In this document: positions 15,147-23,265 of the stretch, piece after piece | Layout: the number at the start of each line of letters is the position of its first letter | How positions within the stretch are numbered: position 1 is the first letter of the stretch | Source: an uncultured Bacilli bacterium | GTDB taxonomy: Bacteria > Bacillota_I > Bacilli_A > RF39 > UBA660 | NCBI GenBank assembly: GCA_948479395.1 | Contig: CAOLUI010000011.1 | Coordinates: forward strand, 1 to 33,383 | Length of the DNA stretch: 33,383 bases | Direction of reading: 5' to 3' | The notes under the pieces: generated by a model | Database searches by the model: none | The model's input: only the letters and a program-made list of their open reading frames with translations | What the model was told of the DNA's origin: nothing | Translations under genes and position numbers: made by a program

Positions 15147-16517
15147 TTAATTTCTTTTTGTTTGGTAGGAAACATCTTTTAATGATTGAACAAAGAATAA
15201 TGCTATTTCATCAGGTTTATTTTTCAAAAGAAAGCCTTCTACTTTTTGGCAAAAAGTCTGAAAAAGTTCACTTAAATTTAAATTTTTTTCTAGTTCAATT
15301 TTTATTTTCTTATTTAATAAAAGACCAAATTGATAGTTTTGATGTTTATTTTCTTCTCTAAATTCACTATCCTTTAACTTCTTTTGATAAGCCGCAAGAG
15401 ATTCTTTAGTAGAATTTATTTGGAATTTTAATAATTCTTGATAGTCTTTAATAGTTTTTTGTTCTAATTCAGCTAGTAACGCTTTTTGTTTGTCCAAAGG
15501 TTCTTTTTTAAATATATGTGCCTTATATTCTTTATATTCTCGCAGATATTCTTTTTCTAATAATTCAGGGTTAGCTAAAATCTCTTGCATTTTTTCTAAT
15601 TGCCTTTTATATTTTTCTTTTAATATTGTTTCCTTTTTATAAGATTTATATTTTTCTAGTTTGATTAAACAGTCTTGATAAGAAGAGTTAAGAGAAGATT
15701 CTATTTCAATTTCATTTATAAAAGAACTTTTAAATAATAAAAGAGTTACTAAAGAAAATATTTCTGAAAAAAATTCTTTTTGAGAGACAAAAAGACTGGC
15801 TTTAAAATTTCCTAACATAATATTTTCATGGGCATCTTTAGGTAAAGTGAGGGCTAAAAGCATATATATTTGATAATAAAATTCATATTTATGCTCTTGA
15901 ATGTTTATCTCATCCCAATTAATAAAGGTTGAAAAAATATTTCCTTTAAATAATCTTTCGTGAAATATAGCATCACCTTCTCGCATCATTTTACGCATTT
16001 CTTTGGATAGAGGATAGATACTAGGATAATAAAATCCCGTTAAATCTTGTTTTAAATGAGTTAATTCATGATGAAAATTAGTTGATAATTTTTCCTCTTC
16101 TTTTAATAATTGTATCTCATATCCTAAACACCAACATGCTCCGACACACCCAAAATAATAATTTCCTATGGGATCAATAAAGTATTGATCATTTACTTTT
16201 TTTAAACGATTTTTTAAATTACTTTTAGATAATTGGTTGGAAATAGGTTCTATTTGAGTATAAAAATAATTGTCTTTATCTTTTAAAACATCTTCTATAT
16301 TAAACAAAGTTAAACGATGCACTTTTTCTAGATTTTTTAAACTATTTTCAATATATTCTTCAGAAGAAGTTTGGGAAAAAATATCTAAACGTGGATTATA
16401 ATAGATGATTAAATCTAATAGCCATTTTTTTAAAAATTGTTTTAATTCATAATTATATTTTTTTTCTAAACATATTGTTTCTAGTTTTAAGAAATACTTT
16501 TTATAATTTTCCAGCAT
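15147..16517 (-). CDS. Putative cytosolic zinc metallopeptidase (HELTH motif) with coiled-coil C-terminus
   Basis: 456 residues, family not recognised. H150-E151-L152-T153-H154 fits the zincin HExxH motif inside a helix (NFHHELTHLKQD). Glu180 in MMREGDAIFHERLF, 26 residues later, is placed like the third zinc ligand of gluzincins. A Cys cluster (CVGACWC, 124-130) lies just before. The second half (about 285-400) is a long Lys/Glu/Leu helix, probably coiled coil. No signal peptide or membrane helix, so a cytosolic role is expected. Start ATG has GGAGG 7 bases upstream inside the preceding gene (17-base overlap). Zinc peptidase activity is inference from the motif. It could instead be a toxin-like zincin or an inactive scaffold. 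Confidence 0.65.
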   Translation of the reverse strand: MLENYKKYFLKLETICLEKKYNYELKQFLKKWLLDLIIYYNPRLDIFSQTSSEEYIENSLKNLEKVHRLTLFNIEDVLKDKDNYFYTQIEPISNQLSKSNLKNRLKKVNDQYFIDPIGNYYFGCVGACWCLGYEIQLLKEEEKLSTNFHHELTHLKQDLTGFYYPSIYPLSKEMRKMMREGDAIFHERLFKGNIFSTFINWDEINIQEHKYEFYYQIYMLLALTLPKDAHENIMLGNFKASLFVSQKEFFSEIFSLVTLLLFKSSFINEIEIESSLNSSYQDCLIKLEKYKSYKKETILKEKYKRQLEKMQEILANPELLEKEYLREYKEYKAHIFKKEPLDKQKALLAELEQKTIKDYQELLKFQINSTKESLAAYQKKLKDSEFREENKHQNYQFGLLLNKKIKIELEKNLNLSELFQTFCQKVEGFLLKNKPDEIALFFVQSLKDVSYQTKRN

Positions 16518-16707
16518 TGATATCCTCCAACATTGCTTGATACAATAAAGGCTCTTTTTCTTTTAACTTGTCTATTTTTAAAATTTTTATTTCTTTACTT
16601 ATTGACGAGTTTGATGTTGATAAAGTATTAAATTCATCCATTATTTCATAAAATAAATCAATTTTTTGACATAATTTCCGATACTTTAATTTTTGCTCTT
16701 CATTCAT
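16501..16707 (-). CDS. Small helical protein, 68 residues, unknown
   Basis: Acidic/basic helical protein beginning MNEEQKLKYRKLCQKID, without signal or membrane segment. AAGGAG lies about 8 bases before the ATG. It overlaps the start of the HELTH-motif gene by 17 bases, so the two are translationally coupled and may interact, for example as inhibitor or partner (inference). It is the first gene after the ribosomal operon terminator. No separate promoter is clear, so it may rely on readthrough. Confidence 0.65.
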   Translation of the reverse strand: MNEEQKLKYRKLCQKIDLFYEIMDEFNTLSTSNSSISKEIKILKIDKLKEKEPLLYQAMLEDINAGKL

Positions 16708-16724
16708 AATTCTACTCCTTACAT

Positions 16725-16751
16725 AAAAAAATTAGTTTAATTTTAAACTAA
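16725..16751 (-). terminator. Terminator of the ribosomal operon
   Basis: Perfect 9-bp stem (16732-16740 with 16743-16751), 2-base loop as drawn (4 or more in practice), then seven T on the minus strand. It includes the rplQ stop codon. Confidence 0.8.
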
Positions 16752-17084
16752 CTCTATTCTAACCGTTAAGGCATCATCGCCTATTCTTTCTTTTAATTTA
16801 ATGATTCTAGTGTATCCACCATTACGAGTTTCATAGCGTTTTGCTAATTCATTAAATACTTTATCTACACATTCTTTATTGTTATAAACAAAAGCTAGAG
16901 CTTTACGACGAGATACTAAAGTACCACGTTTACCATATGTAATCATTTTATCAACAAATTTTCGCACTTCTTTAGCTTTGGCCTCTGTTGTTGTAATTCC
17001 TTCATTCATAATTACATCAACTGTAAGTCCAGCAAATACACTGTGTCTTTGTCTTGTTTCTCTACCAATTTTTCTATATGCCAT
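16743..17084 (-). CDS. rplQ: 50S ribosomal protein L17 (bL17)
   Basis: 113 residues, the normal length for Firmicutes L17. Begins MAYRKIGRETRQRHSVFAGL, the conserved rRNA-binding N-terminus, and ends with the RIIKLKERIGDDALTVRIEL strand pair. It sits at the subunit exit-tunnel side of the 50S particle. As in other Bacilli it directly follows rpoA, with AAGGAGG upstream. It is the last gene of the long operon; the stop codon is inside the terminator. Confidence 0.98.
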   Translation of the reverse strand: MAYRKIGRETRQRHSVFAGLTVDVIMNEGITTTEAKAKEVRKFVDKMITYGKRGTLVSRRKALAFVYNNKECVDKVFNELAKRYETRNGGYTRIIKLKERIGDDALTVRIELV

Positions 17085-17096
17085 TACTTTACCTCC

Positions 17097-18041
17097 TTAA
17101 TCGCGGAACTTAAGTCCCATTTCGACAACTTTATCCAATACTTCTTTAAGTGATTTTTTACCTAAGTTTCGAATTTTAGTAACTTCAACTTCTCTTTTAG
17201 ATATAAGATCTTGAACAGTATGAATTCCAGCTCTTTTTAAACAGTTATATGCTCTTACAGAAAATTCTATTTCTTCAATTGGAGTTTCCAAAGTTTTTGT
17301 AATAGTATCAACCTTTTTTTCAGCCATTAAACCTGAAACATCACTAATTGAATTTAAATCAGCAATAATACTAAAATGTTCTATTAATATTTTAGCCGAT
17401 AAAGCCATACATTCTTCTGGTGTAATACTTCCATTAGTAGTGATATACATAATTAATTTATCATAATTTTCATTATGCCCAACACGAGCATTTTCAGTTT
17501 CAAATGTAACTTTTTCTACTGGCGAATATAGGGAATCAATTGCAATAACACCAACTTTTTTAGCATCAAATTTAGATTGATTTTCTTTAGCGTCAACGTA
17601 TCCTTTTCCATTTGATACAGTCATTTCCATATCAATTTTTCCGCCTTCAACTAAATTACAAATAACTAAATCTTTATTTACAACCTCTAAATCAGCATCA
17701 CATTCTATTTCTCCAGCTAAAACAGGACCAGAAGTTGATTTAGAAATTCTAATGATTTTATCTTCTTCAGTGTGATTCTTTAAAACCACATTTTTTAAGG
17801 CTAAAATTATACTAGTTACATCTTCATAAACTCCTTCAATTTTTTGAAATTCATGAAGGACACCATCAATTTTTACACTAGTAATTGCACAACCAGGTAA
17901 ACTTGATAGCATTACTCTTCGAAGAGCATTACCTATAGTTGTTCCAAAACCTCTTTCTAATGGTTCTAATTCAAATTTTCCATAATGAGCATCAGCTACA
18001 TATTCTGTTATTTTATATTCTGGTTTTTCAAATTTAATCAT
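17097..18041 (-). CDS. rpoA: RNA polymerase alpha subunit
   Basis: 314 residues, typical for Firmicutes. The N-terminal domain (about 1-230) dimerises and assembles the polymerase, with the signature LERGFGTTIGNALRRVMLSS. The C-terminal domain (about 245-314, including CLKRAGIHTVQDLISK and IRNLGKKSLKEV) binds UP-element DNA and activators. The conserved Arg in VRAYNCLKRAGI, needed for DNA contact, is present. Lies between rpsK and rplQ with no rpsD before it, as usual in Bacilli. Confidence 0.99.
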   Translation of the reverse strand: MIKFEKPEYKITEYVADAHYGKFELEPLERGFGTTIGNALRRVMLSSLPGCAITSVKIDGVLHEFQKIEGVYEDVTSIILALKNVVLKNHTEEDKIIRISKSTSGPVLAGEIECDADLEVVNKDLVICNLVEGGKIDMEMTVSNGKGYVDAKENQSKFDAKKVGVIAIDSLYSPVEKVTFETENARVGHNENYDKLIMYITTNGSITPEECMALSAKILIEHFSIIADLNSISDVSGLMAEKKVDTITKTLETPIEEIEFSVRAYNCLKRAGIHTVQDLISKREVEVTKIRNLGKKSLKEVLDKVVEMGLKFRD

Positions 18042-18062
18042 ATACTATTCTTCCTTTCCCAA

Positions 18063-18446
18063 CTAATTTCTAGGACGTTTTGGTGGACGACAACCATTAT
18101 GTGGTATTGGAGTTTTATCTGTCATACTTCTTACTTCTAGTCCAGCAGCTTGTAAAGCACGAATTGCATTCTCACGAGCTGGTCCTAAGCACATTGTTTC
18201 AACATCAACAATTTTGACACCATGATCGATTGCACTTTTAGCTGCAGCTTCAGCAGCAACCCCTCCAGCATAAGGAGTCTTTTTCTTTGAACCCTTATAA
18301 CCTATTGTTCCTGATGATGCCCAACAAATAACATTACCTTCTTTATCAGCAAATGTAACAATTGTATTATTATATGTTGATTGAATATGGACCACAGCTT
18401 CAGGTATATTTTTCTTAACTTTTCTTTTTCTTCTGTTATATGCCAT
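18063..18446 (-). CDS. rpsK: 30S ribosomal protein S11 (uS11)
   Basis: 127 residues. Platform protein of the 30S subunit that helps shape the mRNA exit region. Clear family segments: HIQSTYNNTIVTFADKEGN, SGTIGYKGSKKKTPYAGGVA, and the C-terminal PHNGCRPPKRPRN, where the basic tail reaches 16S rRNA. AGGAGG lies upstream of the ATG. Confidence 0.98.
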   Translation of the reverse strand: MAYNRRKRKVKKNIPEAVVHIQSTYNNTIVTFADKEGNVICWASSGTIGYKGSKKKTPYAGGVAAEAAAKSAIDHGVKIVDVETMCLGPARENAIRALQAAGLEVRSMTDKTPIPHNGCRPPKRPRN

Positions 18447-18459
18447 AATTATTTACCTC

Positions 18460-18834
18460 CTATTTACCTACTTTTTTCTTATTTGCTACTACTTTGCCTT
18501 TACCTTTACGAGTACGAGCATTTCGACTTGTTCTTTGTCCTCTTACAGGTAATCCTTTTTTATGTCTAATTCCTTGGTAGCAATTAATTTCCATTTTATT
18601 TTTAATAGCCATTTGGGTATCACGACGTAAATCCCCTTCAACAATATAATTATCGACTTCTTTACGTAACGCCGCTATTTCATTATCTGTTAAATCTTTG
18701 ATCTTTTTAGTAGGTTCAACTTTAGCAGAAGCACAAATTGTAGCAGCTAAACTTCTACCAATACCATAAATAGCTGTTAATCCAATTGAGACATGTTTTT
18801 CGTTTGGTAATTCAATATTTTTAATTCTTGCCAT
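18460..18834 (-). CDS. rpsM: 30S ribosomal protein S13 (uS13)
   Basis: 124 residues. Head protein of the 30S subunit contacting the P-site tRNA and bridging to the 50S. Begins MARIKNIELPNEKHVSIGL, has the helix-hairpin-helix TAIYGIGRSLAATIC, and ends in the basic tail (RGQRTSRNARTRKGKGK) that touches tRNA. Follows rpmJ by 8 bases with an AGGAGG site. Confidence 0.98.
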   Translation of the reverse strand: MARIKNIELPNEKHVSIGLTAIYGIGRSLAATICASAKVEPTKKIKDLTDNEIAALRKEVDNYIVEGDLRRDTQMAIKNKMEINCYQGIRHKKGLPVRGQRTSRNARTRKGKGKVVANKKKVGK

Positions 18835-18842
18835 AATTCCTC

Positions 18843-18959
18843 CTATTTACCTTGGGTTTGTTTGTGTTTTTTATTTTCACAAATAACCATTACTTTTCCT
18901 TTTCTTTTTATTTTTTTACACTTATTACATATTGGCTTTACTGATGATCTTTTTTTCAT
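18843..18959 (-). CDS. rpmJ: 50S ribosomal protein L36 (bL36), zinc-binding form
   Basis: A 38-residue protein beginning MKKRSSVKPICNKC. The zinc ribbon is intact: Cys11, Cys14, Cys27 and His32. It stabilises 23S rRNA in the large subunit. The position between infA and rpsM is the standard one, and GGAGG lies before the ATG. This is the zinc-dependent (C+) version, so zinc must be available for its use. Confidence 0.95.
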   Translation of the reverse strand: MKKRSSVKPICNKCKKIKRKGKVMVICENKKHKQTQGK

Positions 18960-18973
18960 ATCTTATACCTCCA

Positions 18974-19252
18974 TTATCTTTTGTTCCATGTTATGCGCCC
19001 ACGTGTTAAATCATAAGGCGATAGTTCAATGATTACTGTATCACCTGGTAAGATACGTATTGTATTAACGCGCATTTTACCAGAAACGTAGGCTTCTACA
19101 GTATGACCATTGGAAAGTTCTACAATGTATTTCATACCTTTTACAACATCTATAACTTTGCCTTCTACTTCTATTTTATCTTCTCTTTTTGTAACTGTTT
19201 TTTTATTTGAAGTATTATTATTTTTTTTATTTTGTATATTTTTTTTCGCCAT
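18974..19252 (-). CDS. infA: Translation initiation factor IF-1 with N-terminal extension
   Basis: 92 residues against about 72 usually. The S1/OB fold covers about 25-92 (DKIEVEGKVIDVVKGMKYIV ... RGRITWNKR). It occupies the A site of the 30S during initiation with IF-2 and IF-3. The extra 20 or so residues at the N-terminus (MAKKNIQNKKNNNTSNKK) are Asn/Lys-rich and probably disordered. The start is well placed behind an AGGAG site 7 bases upstream, and no internal Met is available to give the short form. Gap of 2 bases from map. Confidence 0.95.
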   Translation of the reverse strand: MAKKNIQNKKNNNTSNKKTVTKREDKIEVEGKVIDVVKGMKYIVELSNGHTVEAYVSGKMRVNTIRILPGDTVIIELSPYDLTRGRITWNKR

Positions 19253-19254
19253 AT

Positions 19255-20004
19255 TTATTCTCCTGTTAATATTTCATAACCATCTTTTGTAACTAGTATG
19301 GTATGTTCAAAATGGGCTGATGGTAGTCCATCTTTGGTTACTATTACCCAATCATCTTGATCAGTAAGACAAATTTCTTTGCCACCTAAATTTAACATAG
19401 GCTCAATAGCAATTGTCATACCCTCTTTTAAAACTTGACCACTACCTGAATTCCCATAATTTGGAATATCAGGTTCTTCATGAATATTACTGCCAACACC
19501 ATGACCAACTAATTCTTCTATGACACTTAGATTATGAGCGTGTGCATATTCTTCAATTGCATTACTAATATCTCCCACTTTGCATCCGCTGTGAACTTTG
19601 TTAATTCCTTGATATAAAGCTTTTTCGGTATTTTTTACTAAAGCTTCAACTTCTTTAGAAACTTTTCCTATAATATAAGTTCTTGCTGCATCTGTATGAT
19701 ATCCTTTATACCCTACACAAAGATCAATAGATACTATATCATGTTCTTTTATTTTGGTTTTACTAGGAATACCATGCACAACTTCATCATTTATAGAAAT
19801 GCAAATACTTTTAGGATACCCTTCATAACCTAAACATGAGGGAACACAATTATTTTTTAAAATAAAATCATAAGCAATTTTATCTAATTGTTCTGTTGTT
19901 ATTCCTGGTTTTAAATTTTTCTTAATTTCTTCATGGGTCAAATAATTAATATGTCCTGCATAACGCATTAAATCTAATTCTCGAGCACTTTTTATATTAA
20001 TCAT
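19255..20004 (-). CDS. map: Methionine aminopeptidase, type I
   Basis: About 249 residues. Removes the N-terminal Met from new proteins when the second residue is small. The metal ligands of the pita-bread fold are visible: Asp in SIDLCVGYKG and YHTDAARTY, His in LVGHGVGSNIHEEPD, Glu in AIEPMLNLG, Glu in HFEHTILVT. I chose the ATG at 20004 because AAAGG lies 8 or so bases upstream. A GTG at 20013 overlaps that site and is less likely. Overlaps the end of adk by 8 bases. Confidence 0.97.
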   Translation of the reverse strand: MINIKSARELDLMRYAGHINYLTHEEIKKNLKPGITTEQLDKIAYDFILKNNCVPSCLGYEGYPKSICISINDEVVHGIPSKTKIKEHDIVSIDLCVGYKGYHTDAARTYIIGKVSKEVEALVKNTEKALYQGINKVHSGCKVGDISNAIEEYAHAHNLSVIEELVGHGVGSNIHEEPDIPNYGNSGSGQVLKEGMTIAIEPMLNLGGKEICLTDQDDWVIVTKDGLPSAHFEHTILVTKDGYEILTGE

Positions 20005-20659
20005 TAAATTCACCTTTTATAATTTTTAAAACTTCATTAATTATAGCAGAATTATTTTGATTAGCATTGACTGTTTTTAATAAATTTTTATCCTTATAAA
20101 AGTTGATAACTGGTAAAGTATTATCTAAATATATTTGATAACGACTATTAAAAACTTCTAAGGAATCATCATCTCTTATATATAATTCGTTATGACACTT
20201 ATTACATTTATTTTCTTCATGAGGCTGATATTCATCAAAATATATATTATAACTTAAACGGCATTTATTACATAATCTCCGTCCAGTTGCTCTTTTTTTT
20301 AATATGTCTTCTGAGATATCCATGTTGATAACAATATAGTTATTAACATTCCATTTTTGAAAAATATTTTCTATATATTCAGCTTGTTTAATATTTCGAG
20401 GAATTCCATCTAAAATAAAAGGGTGATCAGTTATTTTTTCTAGTTTTTGTTTTATTAGTTCTAAAACTAAATCATCACTTACAAAGGTTCCATTATTAAT
20501 TAAGGAAGCTATTTTTTTACCAACTTCGCTTTCTTCTTTAGAAGCCTTTCTTAATAAATCCCCTGTTGAAATGTGGATATATCCATAATTATCAACAAGA
20601 TATTTACTTATTGTGCCCTTACCAGCAGCAGGAGGAGCGATAAAGATGATATTTTTCAT
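19997..20659 (-). CDS. adk: Adenylate kinase, zinc LID type
   Basis: 220 residues. Interconverts ATP plus AMP and two ADP. The LID domain has four zinc cysteines (C130, C133, C152, C155), common in Gram-positives. AMP-site elements are STGDLLRKAS and the TGRR/RDDD arginines. The P-loop is odd: A8-P-P-A-A-G-K-G-T, where most enzymes have GPPGAGKGT, and the usual LDGFPRT reads LDGIPRN. The Lys and following Gly-Thr are kept, so activity is still likely. Start overlaps the secY stop by 4 bases (ATGA). Usual position between secY and map. Confidence 0.95.
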   Translation of the reverse strand: MKNIIFIAPPAAGKGTISKYLVDNYGYIHISTGDLLRKASKEESEVGKKIASLINNGTFVSDDLVLELIKQKLEKITDHPFILDGIPRNIKQAEYIENIFQKWNVNNYIVINMDISEDILKKRATGRRLCNKCRLSYNIYFDEYQPHEENKCNKCHNELYIRDDDSLEVFNSRYQIYLDNTLPVINFYKDKNLLKTVNANQNNSAIINEVLKIIKGEFND

Positions 20660-21918
20660 CTAATACGTCTCCTTTTTTTATAGCTTCTGGAAATTAGACC
20701 ACTTTCTATTTGTTTATAAGTTTCAATAGCAACTCCAACTACTATTAGAATTCCTGTTCCACCAATTGTAACCGAACTTGGTAAGCTAGATATATTAGCC
20801 ATTAATATTGGTAATCCTGATAATATTACTAAGAAAATAGAACCAACTATTGTCAATTTACCTAAAGAATTACTAATATATTTCGTAGTCTCAGAACCTG
20901 GTCTTATTCCAGGAATATATCCGCCACGTTTATTTAAATCTTTACTCATTTCTTCGGGATTCATCATCATATAAGTATAAACATATCCAAAAAACATAAT
21001 AAGAATTACATATAAGATGAAACCAGTTGGTGTAGTGTAAACAATATACTTATTAATAAAGTTAATAACTCCTTGATTCTTTATTAAACCAGCAATAGTG
21101 GAAGGAATTGTTAAAACAATAGAAGCAAATATAATAGGAATAACTCCTGCACTGTTTATTTTAATGGGCAAAAAAGAACTTTTAGCGCCATAAGCACTTG
21201 TAGTATGATTAGCATATTGAATAGGGATTCTTCTCTCAGCTAGAGTTACCCAAATAATACCTACTAAAACAACTAAATAAATTATTAAAAATAAAATAAA
21301 TAATGTTATTCCAAGGCCTAAATTATAGGTTCCAGCACTGATGAAACTTTGAAAAGCGCCGATAAATATACTAGGCATACTTTGAATTATACCAGCCATT
21401 ATTAATAATGATGAACCATTGCCAATTCCTTTTTTGGTAATTTGATCTCCCAACCATAAAAGAAATGAGGTCCCAGCTGTCATTACAAGCGAAGTCTTAA
21501 TCATTACCATAACATCATTTGTATTTAAATAAAATATGGATATGACATAAGCTTGAATAAAAGCAAATATAATAGCTAAATAACGATTTATTTTTTGAAT
21601 TTTTTGTCTTCCCACATATCCTTGTTCTTTTAACTCTTTAAAATAAGGAATAATATCCATTTGTAAAAGTTGAGTAATTATTGAGGCGGTTATATAAGGA
21701 CTGACACCTAAAGCAAATATTGAAAAACTACGAAGTCCTCCTCCACTCATTAAATTAAATATTTCTAAAAAACCTAACTCTTCATACAATACACTGGCCC
21801 ATGGAATAGTTATACCTGAGCCTAGACAAAATATTCCTAGAGCAAAAAGTGTGAAGTAAATTCTTTTTCTTAAGTCCTTATTTTCACTTGCAAATAATTT
21901 TGCAAATTTATGAAACAT
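20656..21918 (-). CDS. secY: Protein translocase subunit SecY
   Basis: 420 residues, ten membrane helices, forming the Sec channel with SecE and SecG. Signature regions are GSGITIPWASV near helix 1, NLMSGGGLRSFSIFALGVSP (plug and helix 2), the cytosolic loop VTLAERRIPIQYANHT, and RPGSETTKYISNSLG. The C-terminal SYKKRRRIR tail is basic, as expected inside. It follows rplO directly and shares its TGA stop with the adk ATG. It would export both the SipW-class proteins and the prepilin of this window. Confidence 0.98.
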   Translation of the reverse strand: MFHKFAKLFASENKDLRKRIYFTLFALGIFCLGSGITIPWASVLYEELGFLEIFNLMSGGGLRSFSIFALGVSPYITASIITQLLQMDIIPYFKELKEQGYVGRQKIQKINRYLAIIFAFIQAYVISIFYLNTNDVMVMIKTSLVMTAGTSFLLWLGDQITKKGIGNGSSLLIMAGIIQSMPSIFIGAFQSFISAGTYNLGLGITLFILFLIIYLVVLVGIIWVTLAERRIPIQYANHTTSAYGAKSSFLPIKINSAGVIPIIFASIVLTIPSTIAGLIKNQGVINFINKYIVYTTPTGFILYVILIMFFGYVYTYMMMNPEEMSKDLNKRGGYIPGIRPGSETTKYISNSLGKLTIVGSIFLVILSGLPILMANISSLPSSVTIGGTGILIVVGVAIETYKQIESGLISRSYKKRRRIR

Positions 21919-22362
21919 CTAAATCACCTCAGTTTTACCACCAGCAGCTTCAATAGCAGTAACTGATGCACTAGAAAAACGATTTGCTTTAACAGTTAAT
22001 TTTTTTTCTAATTTTCCACTTGCCAACACTTTTATACCGCTTAATTGTTTCTTTACAATTCCTCTTTCTTTTAGGATTTCTGGTGTAACTATATCACCAT
22101 CTTCAAAAAAATTATTTAAATCGCTTAAATTAACACAAGCATATTTTGTTTCAAATCTTTTATTATTAAAACCTCTTTTAGGTAATCTTCTGTATAATGG
22201 AGATTGACCTCCTTGAAACCAAGCGGAAATGCTAGCTCCACTTCTAGATTTTTGACCTTTTTGACCATGAGTTGAAGTTTTGCCCATTCCTGATCCGGTT
22301 CCTCGACCGACAATCTTTCGCGCTTTAGTTTCTTTAGATTTTGGTAAACTTTCTAACTTCAT
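21919..22362 (-). CDS. rplO: 50S ribosomal protein L15 (uL15)
   Basis: 147 residues, normal length. The glycine-rich N-terminus (GRGTGSGMGKTSTHGQKGQK) threads into 23S rRNA, and the C-terminal domain has SGIKVLASGKLEKKLTVKAN. It follows rpsE by one base. The rpmD (L30) gene usually found at this junction is missing. GGAGG lies upstream of the ATG. Confidence 0.98.
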   Translation of the reverse strand: MKLESLPKSKETKARKIVGRGTGSGMGKTSTHGQKGQKSRSGASISAWFQGGQSPLYRRLPKRGFNNKRFETKYACVNLSDLNNFFEDGDIVTPEILKERGIVKKQLSGIKVLASGKLEKKLTVKANRFSSASVTAIEAAGGKTEVI

Positions 22363-22363
22363 A

Positions 22364-22882
22364 TTATAACTCCTCCACTTTTAAACCACGTAAAGCAGCA
22401 ATTTTTGCTGGTGTTCTTTCACTTTTTAAAGCTTCAAGAGTTGCTTTAGCTACATTGATCTTGGTATTTGAACCTAGTGATTTGGAAATAACATCTTTAA
22501 CTCCCGCAAGTTCAAGAACACTACGAGCAGCACCTCCAGCGATTACTCCAGTACCTTTTATAGCTGGTTTAATCATTACTTGGGCTCTTCCTACTTTTCC
22601 AATAGCTTCATGTGGAATTGTTCTTCCCTCAATTATTGCAACTTTTGTCACATTTTTATTTGCCATCATACTTGCTTTAGCAATAGCCGCTGGAACTTCA
22701 TTGGCTTTTCCTGTTCCAATGCCAACTAATCCTTTACGATTTCCAACAACAACTGTTGCTGAAAATCTAAAACGTCTACCACCTTTGGTAACTTTAGTGA
22801 CACGGCCAATAGAAATTACTTTTTCTTCTAAAAGCTTTTTTCTTGAATCTTTAAATTGTTTATCTTTATTATTTTTTTGCAT
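22364..22882 (-). CDS. rpsE: 30S ribosomal protein S5 (uS5)
   Basis: 172 residues. Lies on the solvent side of the 30S near the mRNA entry and affects decoding accuracy. The dsRNA-binding-like N-terminal domain is clear (FRFSATVVVGNRKGLVGIGT), then the GTGVIAGGAARSVLELAGVK region and the SLGSNTKINVAKATLEAL end. AGGAGG upstream of the ATG. Spc operon position. Confidence 0.98.
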   Translation of the reverse strand: MQKNNKDKQFKDSRKKLLEEKVISIGRVTKVTKGGRRFRFSATVVVGNRKGLVGIGTGKANEVPAAIAKASMMANKNVTKVAIIEGRTIPHEAIGKVGRAQVMIKPAIKGTGVIAGGAARSVLELAGVKDVISKSLGSNTKINVAKATLEALKSERTPAKIAALRGLKVEEL

Positions 22883-22891
22883 GATGACCTC

Positions 22892-23248
22892 CTAGAAATT
22901 TAATCCGTTTTCGCGAGCAGCTTCAGCTAAAGCTTTTACACGACCATGATAAAGGTTTCCCCCTCTATCAAAAACGACCTTTTTTATTTTTGCATTTTTA
23001 CATTTTTCAGCAATATCTTTTCCAACAGCAGCAGCTGCTTCAATGTTACCACCATTTTTTAATTTCAAAGCAAGAGATGATGAAGATACTAAAGTAACTT
23101 TTTTGGTATCATCAATTACTTGAACATATATTCCATTATTAGATCTAAAAACATTTAATCTCGGACATTCAGCAGTTCCGCTTAATGATGCTCTTATACG
23201 TGCGTGTCTTCTCTTACGCATATCATTACTTGATTCTTTTTTTATCAT
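22892..23248 (-). CDS. rplR: 50S ribosomal protein L18 (uL18)
   Basis: 118 residues. 5S rRNA-binding protein of the central protuberance. The N-terminal basic part RKRRHARIRASLSGTAECPR and the end FDRGGNLYHGRVKALAEAAR are typical. The start has GAGGAGGG 6 or so bases upstream. Confidence 0.98.
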   Translation of the reverse strand: MIKKESSNDMRKRRHARIRASLSGTAECPRLNVFRSNNGIYVQVIDDTKKVTLVSSSSLALKLKNGGNIEAAAAVGKDIAEKCKNAKIKKVVFDRGGNLYHGRVKALAEAARENGLNF

Positions 23249-23265
23249 TTACTTATCCCTCCTCA

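Noticed and set aside
20656..20659. Mycoplasma genetic code (TGA as Trp)
   Set aside because: secY ends at TGA at the expected protein length and all Trp codons I checked are TGG.
22125..22313. 62-residue minus-strand ORF inside rplO
   Set aside because: Out-of-frame shadow of L15 with no ribosome site.
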